Assembly (NCBI GenBank): GCA_030670795.1
Contig: DAOVAY010000004.1
Location: 1-34,840, forward strand
Length of the DNA: 34,840 bases
Direction: 5' to 3'
Origin: Methanobacteriota archaeon
GTDB lineage: Archaea; Thermoplasmatota; Thermoplasmata; SG8-5
Made by a program: the position numbers and the translations under genes. Each line of letters opens with the position of its first letter. The first letter of the stretch is position 1. The notes below the pieces were generated by a model that searched no databases, was not told where the DNA came from, and saw only the letters and a program-made list of their open reading frames with translations. Shown here piece after piece: positions 1 through 8,967 of this stretch.

Positions 1-93
1 CATCTGGCGATAATTATCCGATTATTTAACTTTGTGCCCATTTCATTTCAAAACATAAGGGTTATATATCCTTCAAGGCATTGGATTGAGACG

Positions 94-1617
94 ATGAAGG
101 AGCAGGTTCTGAAGGTTTTGCTTGACCACGGCACTCTCATTGAGCCAGATGCGGTCGATTACATACTATCTCGGAAGGACCCGGTCAAATTCATAAAGAA
201 ATATCTAGAAGGAAGGTCTGAGGCCCCGTTGATTCTAAACCTTGAGGATATTCGCACCACCGAATCGGTTCTGGACTTTGCCGATGCCGCGCCAAGAAAA
301 ATTGATAAAATCACGGATGAATCTGAGCCCGAGCCGCCTTTGCCAAAGTCGAAGCCGCGAATCAAGCCAAGCGAGTCCGAGGACCCGTCAGAGGATGAAG
401 TGATAATAATCACGGATATAACTGGCAATAGCACATGCGACGGTACGATAGACAATTTTACTCGATATTTCAGAGACCGCTTTACCGTGCTGAGAAGGAT
501 GATCAAGACCCGTATGGAAATGAGCGGCCACATCAAAATATCCCGGGCCAGACACGTAGAAAGGGACGTAAAAACAATCGGCATGGTGAGTGAGGTCGGC
601 GTGACAAAGAACGGGCACATAAGCATGACACTTGAAGATGATTCCGGCACGATATTCGTTCTCATACTGAAGAACAGCGACCTTCAATCTGAGGTCATCC
701 TGAAAGACGAGGTATTGGGGGTGGTGGGAAAGGTCAGCAGCGGCTCCCGCAGCCCCGGTGGAAAGGGAAAGAGCCCGATGTTAATACCAGAAAACATATA
801 TCGACCAGACGTTCCGGTTAATCACACACAAAGAAGGTCAAAAGAGGATATTGAGGTCGCATTTCTCTCGGATATCCATGTCGGGAGTACCTACTTCCTG
901 CCCGACGCCTGGGAACGCTTCATCGGATGGCTGGACACAAAGGAAGCGGCCAAAATTCGATGTGCGGTTGTGGCCGGTGACCTGGTGGATGGCATCGGCG
1001 TGTATCCGAACCAGATAGAAGAGCTGGACATTCCCAACATAACAGGTCAATACGAGGAGCTGGCCAAAATTTTGAAGGGCATTCCAAAAAACATAACCAT
1101 TCTCCTACAACCGGGCAATCACGATGCGGTCCGACCCGCGGAGCCCCAACCCGCTCTTCCGGAGAACTTGCGAACGTCCTTCGGAGATAACTTCAAATTC
1201 ATTGGAAATCCCTGTTATTTCAGTATTGCAGGTGTGGAGATACTAGCTTATCACGGACGCAGCATAGACGATCTGGTCGCCACCGTGCCCGGCCTCGATT
1301 ATCAGGACCCAAATCAGGCCATGCTCGCGATGCTTAAAAGGCGCCATCTGGCCGTGTCCTACGGGGCAAAGACCCCGCTCGCACCTGAGGCAAAGGACTA
1401 CATGGTGATAAATCCGGTTCCCGATATTTTCGTGACGGGACACGTGCACAGAACCACCGTGGAAAAATACCGGGGCATCACCCTCATAAATGCCTCGGCC
1501 TGGCAGTCCCAGACCCCCTACCAGGTAATGCGCAACTTCCATCCGGACCCGGGGAAAGTCGTGGTGGCCAACCTGAAAACCGGAAGGTGCAAGACGAAGA
1601 ATTTTATGAAAAAATAA
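94..1617 (+). CDS. polB: DNA polymerase II (PolD) small subunit DP1, calcineurin-like exonuclease
   Basis: Long ORF with phosphoesterase motifs (FLSDIHVGS, VVAGDLVDG, LLQPGNHDA, AYHGRSIDD, VTGHVHRT) and an OB-fold region before them. The listed ORF starts at GTG 34, but ATG 94 lies about 27 bp after a TATA-like gttatatatc, which favours a leaderless start at 94. Confidence 0.93.
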   Translation: MKEQVLKVLLDHGTLIEPDAVDYILSRKDPVKFIKKYLEGRSEAPLILNLEDIRTTESVLDFADAAPRKIDKITDESEPEPPLPKSKPRIKPSESEDPSEDEVIIITDITGNSTCDGTIDNFTRYFRDRFTVLRRMIKTRMEMSGHIKISRARHVERDVKTIGMVSEVGVTKNGHISMTLEDDSGTIFVLILKNSDLQSEVILKDEVLGVVGKVSSGSRSPGGKGKSPMLIPENIYRPDVPVNHTQRRSKEDIEVAFLSDIHVGSTYFLPDAWERFIGWLDTKEAAKIRCAVVAGDLVDGIGVYPNQIEELDIPNITGQYEELAKILKGIPKNITILLQPGNHDAVRPAEPQPALPENLRTSFGDNFKFIGNPCYFSIAGVEILAYHGRSIDDLVATVPGLDYQDPNQAMLAMLKRRHLAVSYGAKTPLAPEAKDYMVINPVPDIFVTGHVHRTTVEKYRGITLINASAWQSQTPYQVMRNFHPDPGKVVVANLKTGRCKTKNFMKK

Positions 1618-1636
1618 AAAAGGAAAGGGTGTGAAA

Positions 1637-2128
1637 TTAACTCACATTGAAGGTGGTTAACCCAAAGTATCCACTTGATGAGCTTAGGACTATTTCATCT
1701 CCGCTAGAAATACTTACAGCAGTCACAATTATTTTTATCCCAGGCCCATATTTTAGGTTGTCGGCACTGAATCCCGAGCCATAGTTCCAGCCATTAGCTT
1801 GAGTGTACCACGCTGCAATTGTGGCGTCGGCGTCGTAAACCGTGGCCTTTGTAATGTGGGTTGGCAAACCATCATGGGATAGGGCTATCACGGTTCCCGT
1901 TACCAATGCATTACCTGGTGCTGTTGATACTAAGATAGTAACGCTTGTCGAGTTCTTACCCGATTGGGATAGACCAAGCGGCAGATCGTCGATAACGGGC
2001 GGAGTCATTCCTATCACCATCACATACAGCACGGCTGCCAGTACCACAGTAATCGCAACCATGAGAATGGTCGCAATAACCGGAGACACACCTTCATTCT
2101 TCTTTCGCATATTCCATGTCTTTTTCAT
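1637..2128 (-). CDS. archaeal type IV pilin-like protein
   Basis: N-terminus MRKKNEGVSPVIATILMVAITVVLAAVLYVMVIGM is the class III signal peptide/pilin hydrophobic segment typical of archaeal pilins. Confidence 0.85.
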   Translation of the reverse strand: MKKTWNMRKKNEGVSPVIATILMVAITVVLAAVLYVMVIGMTPPVIDDLPLGLSQSGKNSTSVTILVSTAPGNALVTGTVIALSHDGLPTHITKATVYDADATIAAWYTQANGWNYGSGFSADNLKYGPGIKIIVTAVSISSGDEIVLSSSSGYFGLTTFNVS

Positions 2129-2428
2129 ATTCTGTCCTCCTGCAGGTTTCCCTGCATGATAAAATTTGACACGGGAGTTTATAAACCTATTTTTGACATG
2201 TCGGTTTTTTCAGTGGAAAAGTTAGGAGACCGCCGCACACCGTGCGAATGTTAGTGCAGTAACTCGAATCCATTAAGATTCGAGAGAATAGATGTGCGAC
2301 CTATAGAGTGTAAACATACTGGCCAAGGGAACCGGCAAAAGTGTCGACCTGTCAAAAACGTGAGGTTCTCTAAGGCCAGGTAGTTTACAACCGTCAAGTA
2401 TAAGCGCACGCCACCAATTCTATGTTCG

Positions 2429-4744
2429 ATGGCAAAACGTCGCCTCATCACGGTGGAAGAGGCCATTCTACTCAACCTGCTGAAATATAGAAGACACTTT
2501 CAGGCGGATACCGTCCCGATAGAGATGACCCAGGCGGGTATTTCGCGTGTTATCGGCGTAAGAAGGAGCCATGTGTCATCATCTTTGGATAATGCCAAGC
2601 AAAAGGGAACGCTGGAGGAGAAAACCGCCCACATCAAAGGCGAGGCAAGAAGGCGCAAGTGTTATACCTTGACAGAAATGGGCCTCGCTCATGCAACAGA
2701 TTTGGAAAGGGAAATACAAGAAGCGATTGTTTCCGCTGTACTCCCAGACGGAAAGGAATTTGAAGGCCCGATGACGGAATTGATCGAATCCGTTGGACCA
2801 TCTTATACATTATCAAGGCTCGCGTTGTTGACCTTTGACGGAATCACCAAGATACCCCCTCAGGAGGCTAAAGACGAAATGCCAGTCAGGAGCGGAGATG
2901 GCGTCCCGGATGTGAAAATTTTTTTAGGAAGAGAGAATGAACTGGCAGCATTAGATAAATTCTTCGAAGGAGAGGGGCGATTCTTAATGCTGAAGGGCAT
3001 TCCGGGCATTGGAAAAAGCGCTCTGATGGCTTACGCTGTCAAACATTTCACTGCAGAACCAAAGACATTCTGGCATAATGTGACAGAGTGGGGCACACCA
3101 AGAAACACGGCTGGCCACATGGCCGCTTTCCTCCATTCTCTGGGGTTTTCCAGGCTCAAACGCTATCTCGGGGCCCATGAGGTTCCTGACCTGGCCGACC
3201 TCAAGGACATACTCCTCGAGGTCGATAAACCGGTTGTATTTGTTTTTGATGATTGTCAGAATTCTAGTTCCAGCATGACCGCTCTTCTTAAGATGCTGGT
3301 TTCGGTAAGTGAGAGTTCTAAGACCATAAAGTTGGCCCTGGTTGGCAGAAGAATTCCAGATATAGAATTAAAACAGAGGGCGGGAGGCAAAATCATAGAA
3401 ATGGAATTGGTCGGTCTTGATATGAATTCAAGCCTTGATCTACTGCGGGGAAGAGGAATGACCAGTCCCGGGATCGAAAATATTGCATCTAAGTCCGAGG
3501 GGCATCCGTTATATCTCACGCTGGCAGAAGAGACGGATAGCGAGGTCGATGGTGATAACGTCTCCACTCTACTGGCTAGAGAAATATTTGTTGCACTTTC
3601 GGACTCTGAAAAGGAGATTCTCTCTAGCCTCTCTGTTTTCCGGATGCCCGTCAGGGGTGACGCCTTCGTCAAAGATGAAGAGGACTTTGAAGCTCTTGAA
3701 AATCTTGAGAGACGGTCAATCGTTCTCTCAAGCGGCGGCTGGACAATGCACAACCTTTTTAGAGATTTCTTTTATGAAAGACAAACCAGAACCGACCGAG
3801 AGGCCAGACATGAAAGTGCAGCGGAATATTACAACGCTTATTCCAGCGATATTCCAGGGAAGATAGAGGAGGCCCATCACCTTTTCATGGCTAGGGATTT
3901 TGAATCTGCGCTGCTGCTCCTGACCACTCAAGGCCCGGACTGGCTAAGGCATGGCAATCAGGATGAGATACTTCAGCTATCCTCGCTTCTTCCGGATGAT
4001 TACGATAATCAAGAGGAGCGTTATGAGGCTCTGATGTTGAAGGCCTCCGCCCTTGACCAGATAGGTGAATGGGAAGCAGCGAGGAGGTGCTATGAAACCG
4101 GCCGGAATATTGCCACATCAGAGAGAGACAATGAGCGGTCCGCACGGGCACTCCGCGGTCTGGGTGCCATCTATTATAGATGGGGGGAACTCGATGATGC
4201 CCTGGAGACGTTCGAAAGAGCCCTTTCCGAGACTAAATCCAGAGTCCTTAAATCTGAAATCCAGAACGGCATCGGTGTAGTCCAATGGAGATTGGGCCAG
4301 ACTCAAAAGGCAAGGGCGGCGTATGACACCGACCTCAAAATATCTGAGGAAGCACAAGACCTTCAAGGACAGGCCAGAGCATTGAACAACCTGGGAATTC
4401 TCGATTGGGAGGAAGGAGGATTTGATACGGCACTTGAGAAATATGCCAGGGCCCTGGATTTCGCCCAGCGAATATCGGCCAAGAAGCTCGTGGCAATCCT
4501 TTACAGCAATATCGCCGACGCCTACAAATCCAAAGGCGAAGTGACCGAAGCCCGAAGGTTCTACGAACGGTGCCTGGAGCTGTCCGAAGACCTGAGGTTC
4601 AATTGGCAAACGGCCGAGGCTTACAGAGGAATGGCCGATGTAGTCGAAGCCGATAGGGACAAATACCTTAAAAAGGCGCTTCGGATATTCGACAGGCTGG
4701 GCGCGAAAGAGGATGCAAAGGCCGTAAGGGTGATGATGAAATGA
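2429..4744 (+). CDS. STAND-type P-loop ATPase with N-terminal winged helix and C-terminal TPR repeats
   Basis: wHTH-like N-terminus (ISRVIGVRRSHVSSSLDNAKQKGTLEE), Walker A (LKGIPGIGKSAL), Walker B (KPVVFVFDDCQ), then multiple TPR units (RALRGLGAIYYRWGELDDALETFERAL, ARALNNLGILDWEEGGFDTALEKYARAL). Confidence 0.85.
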   Translation: MAKRRLITVEEAILLNLLKYRRHFQADTVPIEMTQAGISRVIGVRRSHVSSSLDNAKQKGTLEEKTAHIKGEARRRKCYTLTEMGLAHATDLEREIQEAIVSAVLPDGKEFEGPMTELIESVGPSYTLSRLALLTFDGITKIPPQEAKDEMPVRSGDGVPDVKIFLGRENELAALDKFFEGEGRFLMLKGIPGIGKSALMAYAVKHFTAEPKTFWHNVTEWGTPRNTAGHMAAFLHSLGFSRLKRYLGAHEVPDLADLKDILLEVDKPVVFVFDDCQNSSSSMTALLKMLVSVSESSKTIKLALVGRRIPDIELKQRAGGKIIEMELVGLDMNSSLDLLRGRGMTSPGIENIASKSEGHPLYLTLAEETDSEVDGDNVSTLLAREIFVALSDSEKEILSSLSVFRMPVRGDAFVKDEEDFEALENLERRSIVLSSGGWTMHNLFRDFFYERQTRTDREARHESAAEYYNAYSSDIPGKIEEAHHLFMARDFESALLLLTTQGPDWLRHGNQDEILQLSSLLPDDYDNQEERYEALMLKASALDQIGEWEAARRCYETGRNIATSERDNERSARALRGLGAIYYRWGELDDALETFERALSETKSRVLKSEIQNGIGVVQWRLGQTQKARAAYDTDLKISEEAQDLQGQARALNNLGILDWEEGGFDTALEKYARALDFAQRISAKKLVAILYSNIADAYKSKGEVTEARRFYERCLELSEDLRFNWQTAEAYRGMADVVEADRDKYLKKALRIFDRLGAKEDAKAVRVMMK

Positions 4745-4757
4745 GAGGAGGAATCAA

Positions 4758-5471
4758 ATGTTATTCGAAGAGATGACAACGTTCGAGGTCAAGGAAAAGG
4801 TGAACGAAACGTCCGTTGCCATACTCCCGATAGGCGCAATCGAGGAGCACGGTCCGCACTTGCCTTTGTCAACCGATTGCATACAGCCGGAACACGTGGC
4901 AGACGAAGTGGCAGAACGCTTGAATGCCTACGTTCTCCCGATTATAAAATACGGCCACTGCTCCAGCACCAAGAATTTCCCCGGCACCATAACCCTGCGT
5001 TTCGAAACACTCACCATGATAGTCGAGGACATAGTCTCTGAACTCGCCCGGACCGGTTTCAAGAACGTGGTGATCCTGTCCGGACATGCCGGCAGAGCGC
5101 ACATGACCGCGCTGAAGCTGGCCTGTGCCCGTGTTCTGGAAAAACACGATTTGAAATTGATGGTCTTATCGGATTATGACATAGCCTACACAATGGACGA
5201 GATAGATATTCCGGTGAACGACGGTCATGCCGGCATGATCGAAACGTCAAGGATAATGGCCTCGCGTCCGGATTTGGTAAAGGGCACGGCAGAGCCCCAT
5301 CACCCGAACTTTCCCGAATTCCGCGTGTTGAAGCATCCGGAAAAACACTTTCCCAGCGGCGTGATGGGAGAGCCGCAGCTGGCATCAAAGGAATTCGGCG
5401 AGAAGGCAAACAGAATCATTGCGGAAAGATTGACCGAACTGATAAAGAAGATGGTTGATTCGGAAGAATAA
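4758..5471 (+). CDS. creatininase family protein (possible ArfB-like formamide hydrolase)
   Basis: Motifs LPIGAIEEHGPHLPLSTD, LSGHAGRAHMTALK and NDGHAGMIETS are typical of the creatininase fold. The length (237 aa) fits archaeal ArfB-like members. Confidence 0.82.
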   Translation: MLFEEMTTFEVKEKVNETSVAILPIGAIEEHGPHLPLSTDCIQPEHVADEVAERLNAYVLPIIKYGHCSSTKNFPGTITLRFETLTMIVEDIVSELARTGFKNVVILSGHAGRAHMTALKLACARVLEKHDLKLMVLSDYDIAYTMDEIDIPVNDGHAGMIETSRIMASRPDLVKGTAEPHHPNFPEFRVLKHPEKHFPSGVMGEPQLASKEFGEKANRIIAERLTELIKKMVDSEE

Positions 5472-5474
5472 AAA

Positions 5475-5558
5475 TGCGAGGAACCGGATTCGAACCGGCG
5501 AACCACTAAGGAATAGATCTTGAGTCTATCGCCGTTGGCCAGGCTTGGCTATCCTCGC
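5475..5558 (-). tRNA. tRNA-Leu(CAA)
   Basis: Reverse complement GCGAGGATAGCC...TAGACTCAAGATCTA...GGTTCGAATCC...TCCTCGC: 7-bp acceptor stem, anticodon loop CTCAAGA, long variable arm, T-loop TTCGAAT. Confidence 0.93.
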
Positions 5559-5647
5559 ACCTTGCAACCTGCGGAATATCCAACAATGAAATAAAACTTG
5601 CGACTCTAAACATTTATACTGGTTTGGTATTTCGGAAGAACACTCAT

Positions 5648-5785
5648 GGGCTGTTGGTCCGTAGGAAAAGGCAGGCTTTTCCTCCTCCCACCATCTCTCA
5701 AGTGCAAAATTATTTCGCGCTGGTGGTCCGTAGGAGAAGACAGGCTTTTCCTCCTCCCACCACCCCTCATTCGCAAACTCATTTC
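5648..5785 (+). repeat. two tandem 69-bp units, each with an internal hairpin, abutting tRNA-Val
   Basis: Unit A 5648-5716 and unit B 5717-5785. Both contain ggtccgtagga[a/g]aag[g/a][c]aggcttttcctcctcccacca. The next period begins exactly at the tRNA-Val 5' end (5786). Confidence 0.85.
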
Positions 5786-5858
5786 GGGCTGTTGGTCTAG
5801 GGGTTATGACGTCGCCCTTACAAGGCGAAGATCAGCGGTTCAATTCCGCTACAGCCCA
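5786..5858 (+). tRNA. tRNA-Val(TAC)
   Basis: GGGCTGT...TCGCCCTTACAAGGCGA...GCGGTTCAATTCCGC TACAGCCCA: complete cloverleaf, anticodon TAC. Confidence 0.93.
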
Positions 5859-5863
5859 TTTCT

Positions 5864-6826
5864 TCAATAAGAATCCATTCCTTCAACCTTGATGCTGTGC
5901 CTCTCCTCGATGATTAGGTCATCTTCTATTATCTCGATGAGTACCGTATATATTCCCTCGGGCTGTTTCGGTTTTATTTTTACAGAGCCGCTGACTTCCA
6001 CTCCCGGTTCTATATTGGTGAATCTTAAGCTGCCCATGACCTGGAAGTTATGCTCCAAATCGGACAGGTCCACGAAGATGCTCTTGACTATTTCTTCACT
6101 CTCGTTTACGATTGTAGCCTTTATTACACCTGTCTCATTGATGGGTATGCTGCCGGGCACATCCAATATCACGTCGGTCATTACACTTTCTTCAAGTTCC
6201 TCCTCTTCCCTCATCCGCTCTTCTTCTTCTCTCTCCTTCTCTTCGATTCGGGCCTGGCGCGTCTTTTCGACCTCTGCTTGGTCCACAATTTCTTTTCCAT
6301 CTTCAGAGGCGCTTTCCAGCGATTCAAACTTTTTAATTGCACCGTGAATTCCCGTTAAGAGTGAGCCCCCCCCTATGATGGCCACCAGGCCACCTATTAT
6401 TGCCATAATTCCACCGAGGTATATGAAGATGCCACCAGGTTCGGAAGTATAGACAATCTGGAAGATGGACCATCCCCCGGAATCTGCAAACTGATATGCA
6501 AATACAATGGGGATAATTATGGCCATCAGGCCTCCGGCTATTACCAGAGAAGCAACTCCTCTACTTTGCAAGGAATATGCGACCGGAGAGGAAATTAACG
6601 CCAGTATACCGCCGACGACTATCAACCAACAATAGAGATATTCGCTAGTCAAATCCAATATATTAATGATTCCTTCAGGGTACGATTCGAAGGGACCCCA
6701 ACCAACAATACTGTTGTAAAACAATAAAAATGGGCCTATTAAGGCTAACCCGCCACCGGCTATCGCCACAAACATACCTTTGGACCCTGATTTTACCTTT
6801 TTGGGTGTTATGTACATTCCCTTCAT
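5864..6826 (-). CDS. hypothetical membrane protein: four TM helices, charged coiled coil, C-terminal CARDB-like beta domain
   Basis: Four hydrophobic segments, then KTRQARIEEKEREEEERMREEEE, then a beta-rich NETGVIKATIVNESEEIVKSIFVDL...EPGVEVSGSVKIKPKQPEGIYTVLIEI segment. Confidence 0.7.
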   Translation of the reverse strand: MKGMYITPKKVKSGSKGMFVAIAGGGLALIGPFLLFYNSIVGWGPFESYPEGIINILDLTSEYLYCWLIVVGGILALISSPVAYSLQSRGVASLVIAGGLMAIIIPIVFAYQFADSGGWSIFQIVYTSEPGGIFIYLGGIMAIIGGLVAIIGGGSLLTGIHGAIKKFESLESASEDGKEIVDQAEVEKTRQARIEEKEREEEERMREEEELEESVMTDVILDVPGSIPINETGVIKATIVNESEEIVKSIFVDLSDLEHNFQVMGSLRFTNIEPGVEVSGSVKIKPKQPEGIYTVLIEIIEDDLIIEERHSIKVEGMDSY

Positions 6827-6879
6827 CTCCTTGCCGTGAATTACTAAACTACTATATGCTACTTTTGGAATTCTAATGA

Positions 6880-7677
6880 TTATTCTCCATAACGCCTTGA
6901 CCTCTGCTGATAGGACCTTATGGCTCTGAGGAAATCGATCTTTCTGAAGCCCGGCCAGTACACGTCAACGAAGTATAGTTCCGAATATGCCAATTGCCAG
7001 AGTAAAAAGTTGGAGACCCTGATCTCCCCGCTGGTCCTGAGTATGAGGTCCGGGTCAGGAAGTTCGGCCGTGTATAGAAACTTCGAGAATATGTTCTCGT
7101 CGATATCCTCGACTTCTAACTCGCCTTTCTTTACTCTTTCTGAAATTTCCTTTATGGCCTGTAGAATCTCTTCTCTGCCACCGTAGGCGATGGCCAGGTT
7201 CAGCTTGTACCTGTCATAGTTCTTGGTCCTCTCCTCCGCGTGGGCTATGGCCTTCTGGACTTTCTCCGGTAAGATTGACGTCTGGCCCAATACCCGAATG
7301 GCAATCTGATTCTTATGCACCCTTTTGTCATCGGCTGCTTTGTAGAAACTCTCCTCGAAGAGGTTCATCAGCTCCTCCACCTCCTCGTCCGTACGCCTCC
7401 GATTCTCTGTGGAGAAGGCATAGACTGTCAGTATCCTGGTGCCCACCTGCAGGCCCCAGTTCAACAACTCCTCCAATTTATTTCGCCCCTTCAGGTGTCC
7501 GTCTGTCACCTCCAGACCGATTTCCTTAGCAAATCGCCTGTTCCCGTCCATTATTATGGCTATGTGCTCAGGTGCCTTTCCATGTTGAACTTCTTTTAAA
7601 AGGCGTCTTTCATATGCCAGATATGCTGTGTCGGATATGACCTTGCTGATGTCTGACGTGACCTTGGGCGACTTCAT
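6880..7677 (-). CDS. uppS: cis-prenyltransferase (undecaprenyl diphosphate synthase family)
   Basis: Motifs HIAIIMDGNRRFAKE, TVYAFSTENRRR and DLILRTSGEIRVSNFLLWQLAYSELYF. Confidence 0.96.
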   Translation of the reverse strand: MKSPKVTSDISKVISDTAYLAYERRLLKEVQHGKAPEHIAIIMDGNRRFAKEIGLEVTDGHLKGRNKLEELLNWGLQVGTRILTVYAFSTENRRRTDEEVEELMNLFEESFYKAADDKRVHKNQIAIRVLGQTSILPEKVQKAIAHAEERTKNYDRYKLNLAIAYGGREEILQAIKEISERVKKGELEVEDIDENIFSKFLYTAELPDPDLILRTSGEIRVSNFLLWQLAYSELYFVDVYWPGFRKIDFLRAIRSYQQRSRRYGE

Positions 7678-7720
7678 CCTGGGTTATATAACTGTAGGTG
7701 TATAAAAGCCATTCGCGTCG

Positions 7721-8959
7721 TTAAAGGAGATGAACTACCAATCCGCTCCGCAGCTTCGGCTCGAACCAGGTGCATTTCGGGGGCATGACGTTCCCGCTGT
7801 CCGCTACCGAAAATAATTGGTCCAAGGTAACCGGATAAAGAGAAAACGCGGCCTGAAACTTGCCGGAATCGACGAGTTTCTCCAGCTCCCCAGTGCCGCG
7901 CATCCCGCCAACGAACTTAATACGAAGGCTCGTCCGGGGGTCGTCAACACCCAGTAATGGTGCCAGCAGGTTTTCTTGAAGTATGCTCGAATCCAAACTT
8001 TTTACCGGATCGGTTTCGGGAAAGCTTCCCGGCTCTGGGGTGAGGCCATACCACTTTCCATCAAGGTACATTGAATATTGATGAAGAGATTGCGGAACCG
8101 CTTCAGCGTTCTCAGAGATGATGAAATCCTTTTCGACTCCCATCAGGAATTCCTCAGTGGATAGGCCGTTGAGGTCCACCACCGCCCGATTATAGGCCAA
8201 AATTTTCATGTGGCTCTTCGGGAATATGACGGATAGGAAATAGTTGTATTCTTCCTTGCTGGTGTGATTCGGATTTTCTCTCCGCATTCTTCTGGCTACG
8301 ATTGTGCCGGCCGCACTTCTGTGATGACCGTCGGCCACGTAAAGCAGGTCGACGTTCGAGAATATATCTTGGATTTTCCCTATTGCATCACCATCATCCA
8401 CGACCCAGACAGTGTGCCTTATCCCGTCATCGGCTGTGAAATCCGCATCCGGCCCTTTCTCTGAGCAAAAAGTCTCCTGTAATTCGTTCAGTCCGGGAAC
8501 GTCTGGATAGGTCAGGAAAACCGGCCCGCACTGTGCCTGTTGCATCATGATGTGCTTTACTCTATCCGCTTCCTTATCTGGCCTTGTGAACTCGTGCTTC
8601 TTGATTAGGTCGTTTTCGTAGTCCTCGACGGATACGGTGGCAACTAGACCGACCTGTGAGTGGCCGTCCATAATCTGGCGATAGAAGTAGTACATGGGTT
8701 TCTGGTCTTGAACCATGGTCCCTTCGTTGATCAGCCGCCTTAGATTGCAGGCGCCCTGTTGGTACACTTCCTCGGAATACTGGTCGATGTTCGGGTCAAG
8801 GTCAACCTCCGGCTTTACAACTCTCAAAAAGCTCTGGGGATTATTCTTGACAATTTCTCTGGCCTCGTCAGAATCCAGCACGTCATACGGGGGCGAGACA
8901 ACCTTTTCGGCCAGACCTTTTCTGGGTCTCAAACCTTTGAAAGGTCTTACAACAACCAT
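7721..8959 (-). CDS. DUF1015 family protein
   Basis: MVVVRPFKGLRPRKGLAEKVVSPPYDVLDSDEAREI N-terminus and ADGHHRSAAGTIVAR motif are characteristic of DUF1015/COG4198. Confidence 0.9.
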   Translation of the reverse strand: MVVVRPFKGLRPRKGLAEKVVSPPYDVLDSDEAREIVKNNPQSFLRVVKPEVDLDPNIDQYSEEVYQQGACNLRRLINEGTMVQDQKPMYYFYRQIMDGHSQVGLVATVSVEDYENDLIKKHEFTRPDKEADRVKHIMMQQAQCGPVFLTYPDVPGLNELQETFCSEKGPDADFTADDGIRHTVWVVDDGDAIGKIQDIFSNVDLLYVADGHHRSAAGTIVARRMRRENPNHTSKEEYNYFLSVIFPKSHMKILAYNRAVVDLNGLSTEEFLMGVEKDFIISENAEAVPQSLHQYSMYLDGKWYGLTPEPGSFPETDPVKSLDSSILQENLLAPLLGVDDPRTSLRIKFVGGMRGTGELEKLVDSGKFQAAFSLYPVTLDQLFSVADSGNVMPPKCTWFEPKLRSGLVVHLL

Positions 8960-8967
8960 GGTGCCAC

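Noticed and set aside
159-665. 168-aa minus-strand ORF over polB
   Set aside because: Fully antisense to DP1 with no recognisable motifs.
4118-4609. 163-aa minus-strand ORF over the TPR region
   Set aside because: Antisense to well-formed TPR repeats; no independent support.
5648-5785. Units A/B as degenerate tRNA pseudogenes
   Set aside because: Only the first 12 nt match tRNA-Val; no anticodon stem, T-loop or 3' acceptor strand could be found.
5646-5870. 74-aa ORF covering the 69-bp units and tRNA-Val
   Set aside because: Runs through the tRNA. Differences between the two units fall mostly at codon positions 1 and 2, and hairpin pairing is preserved, so RNA structure explains it better than coding.
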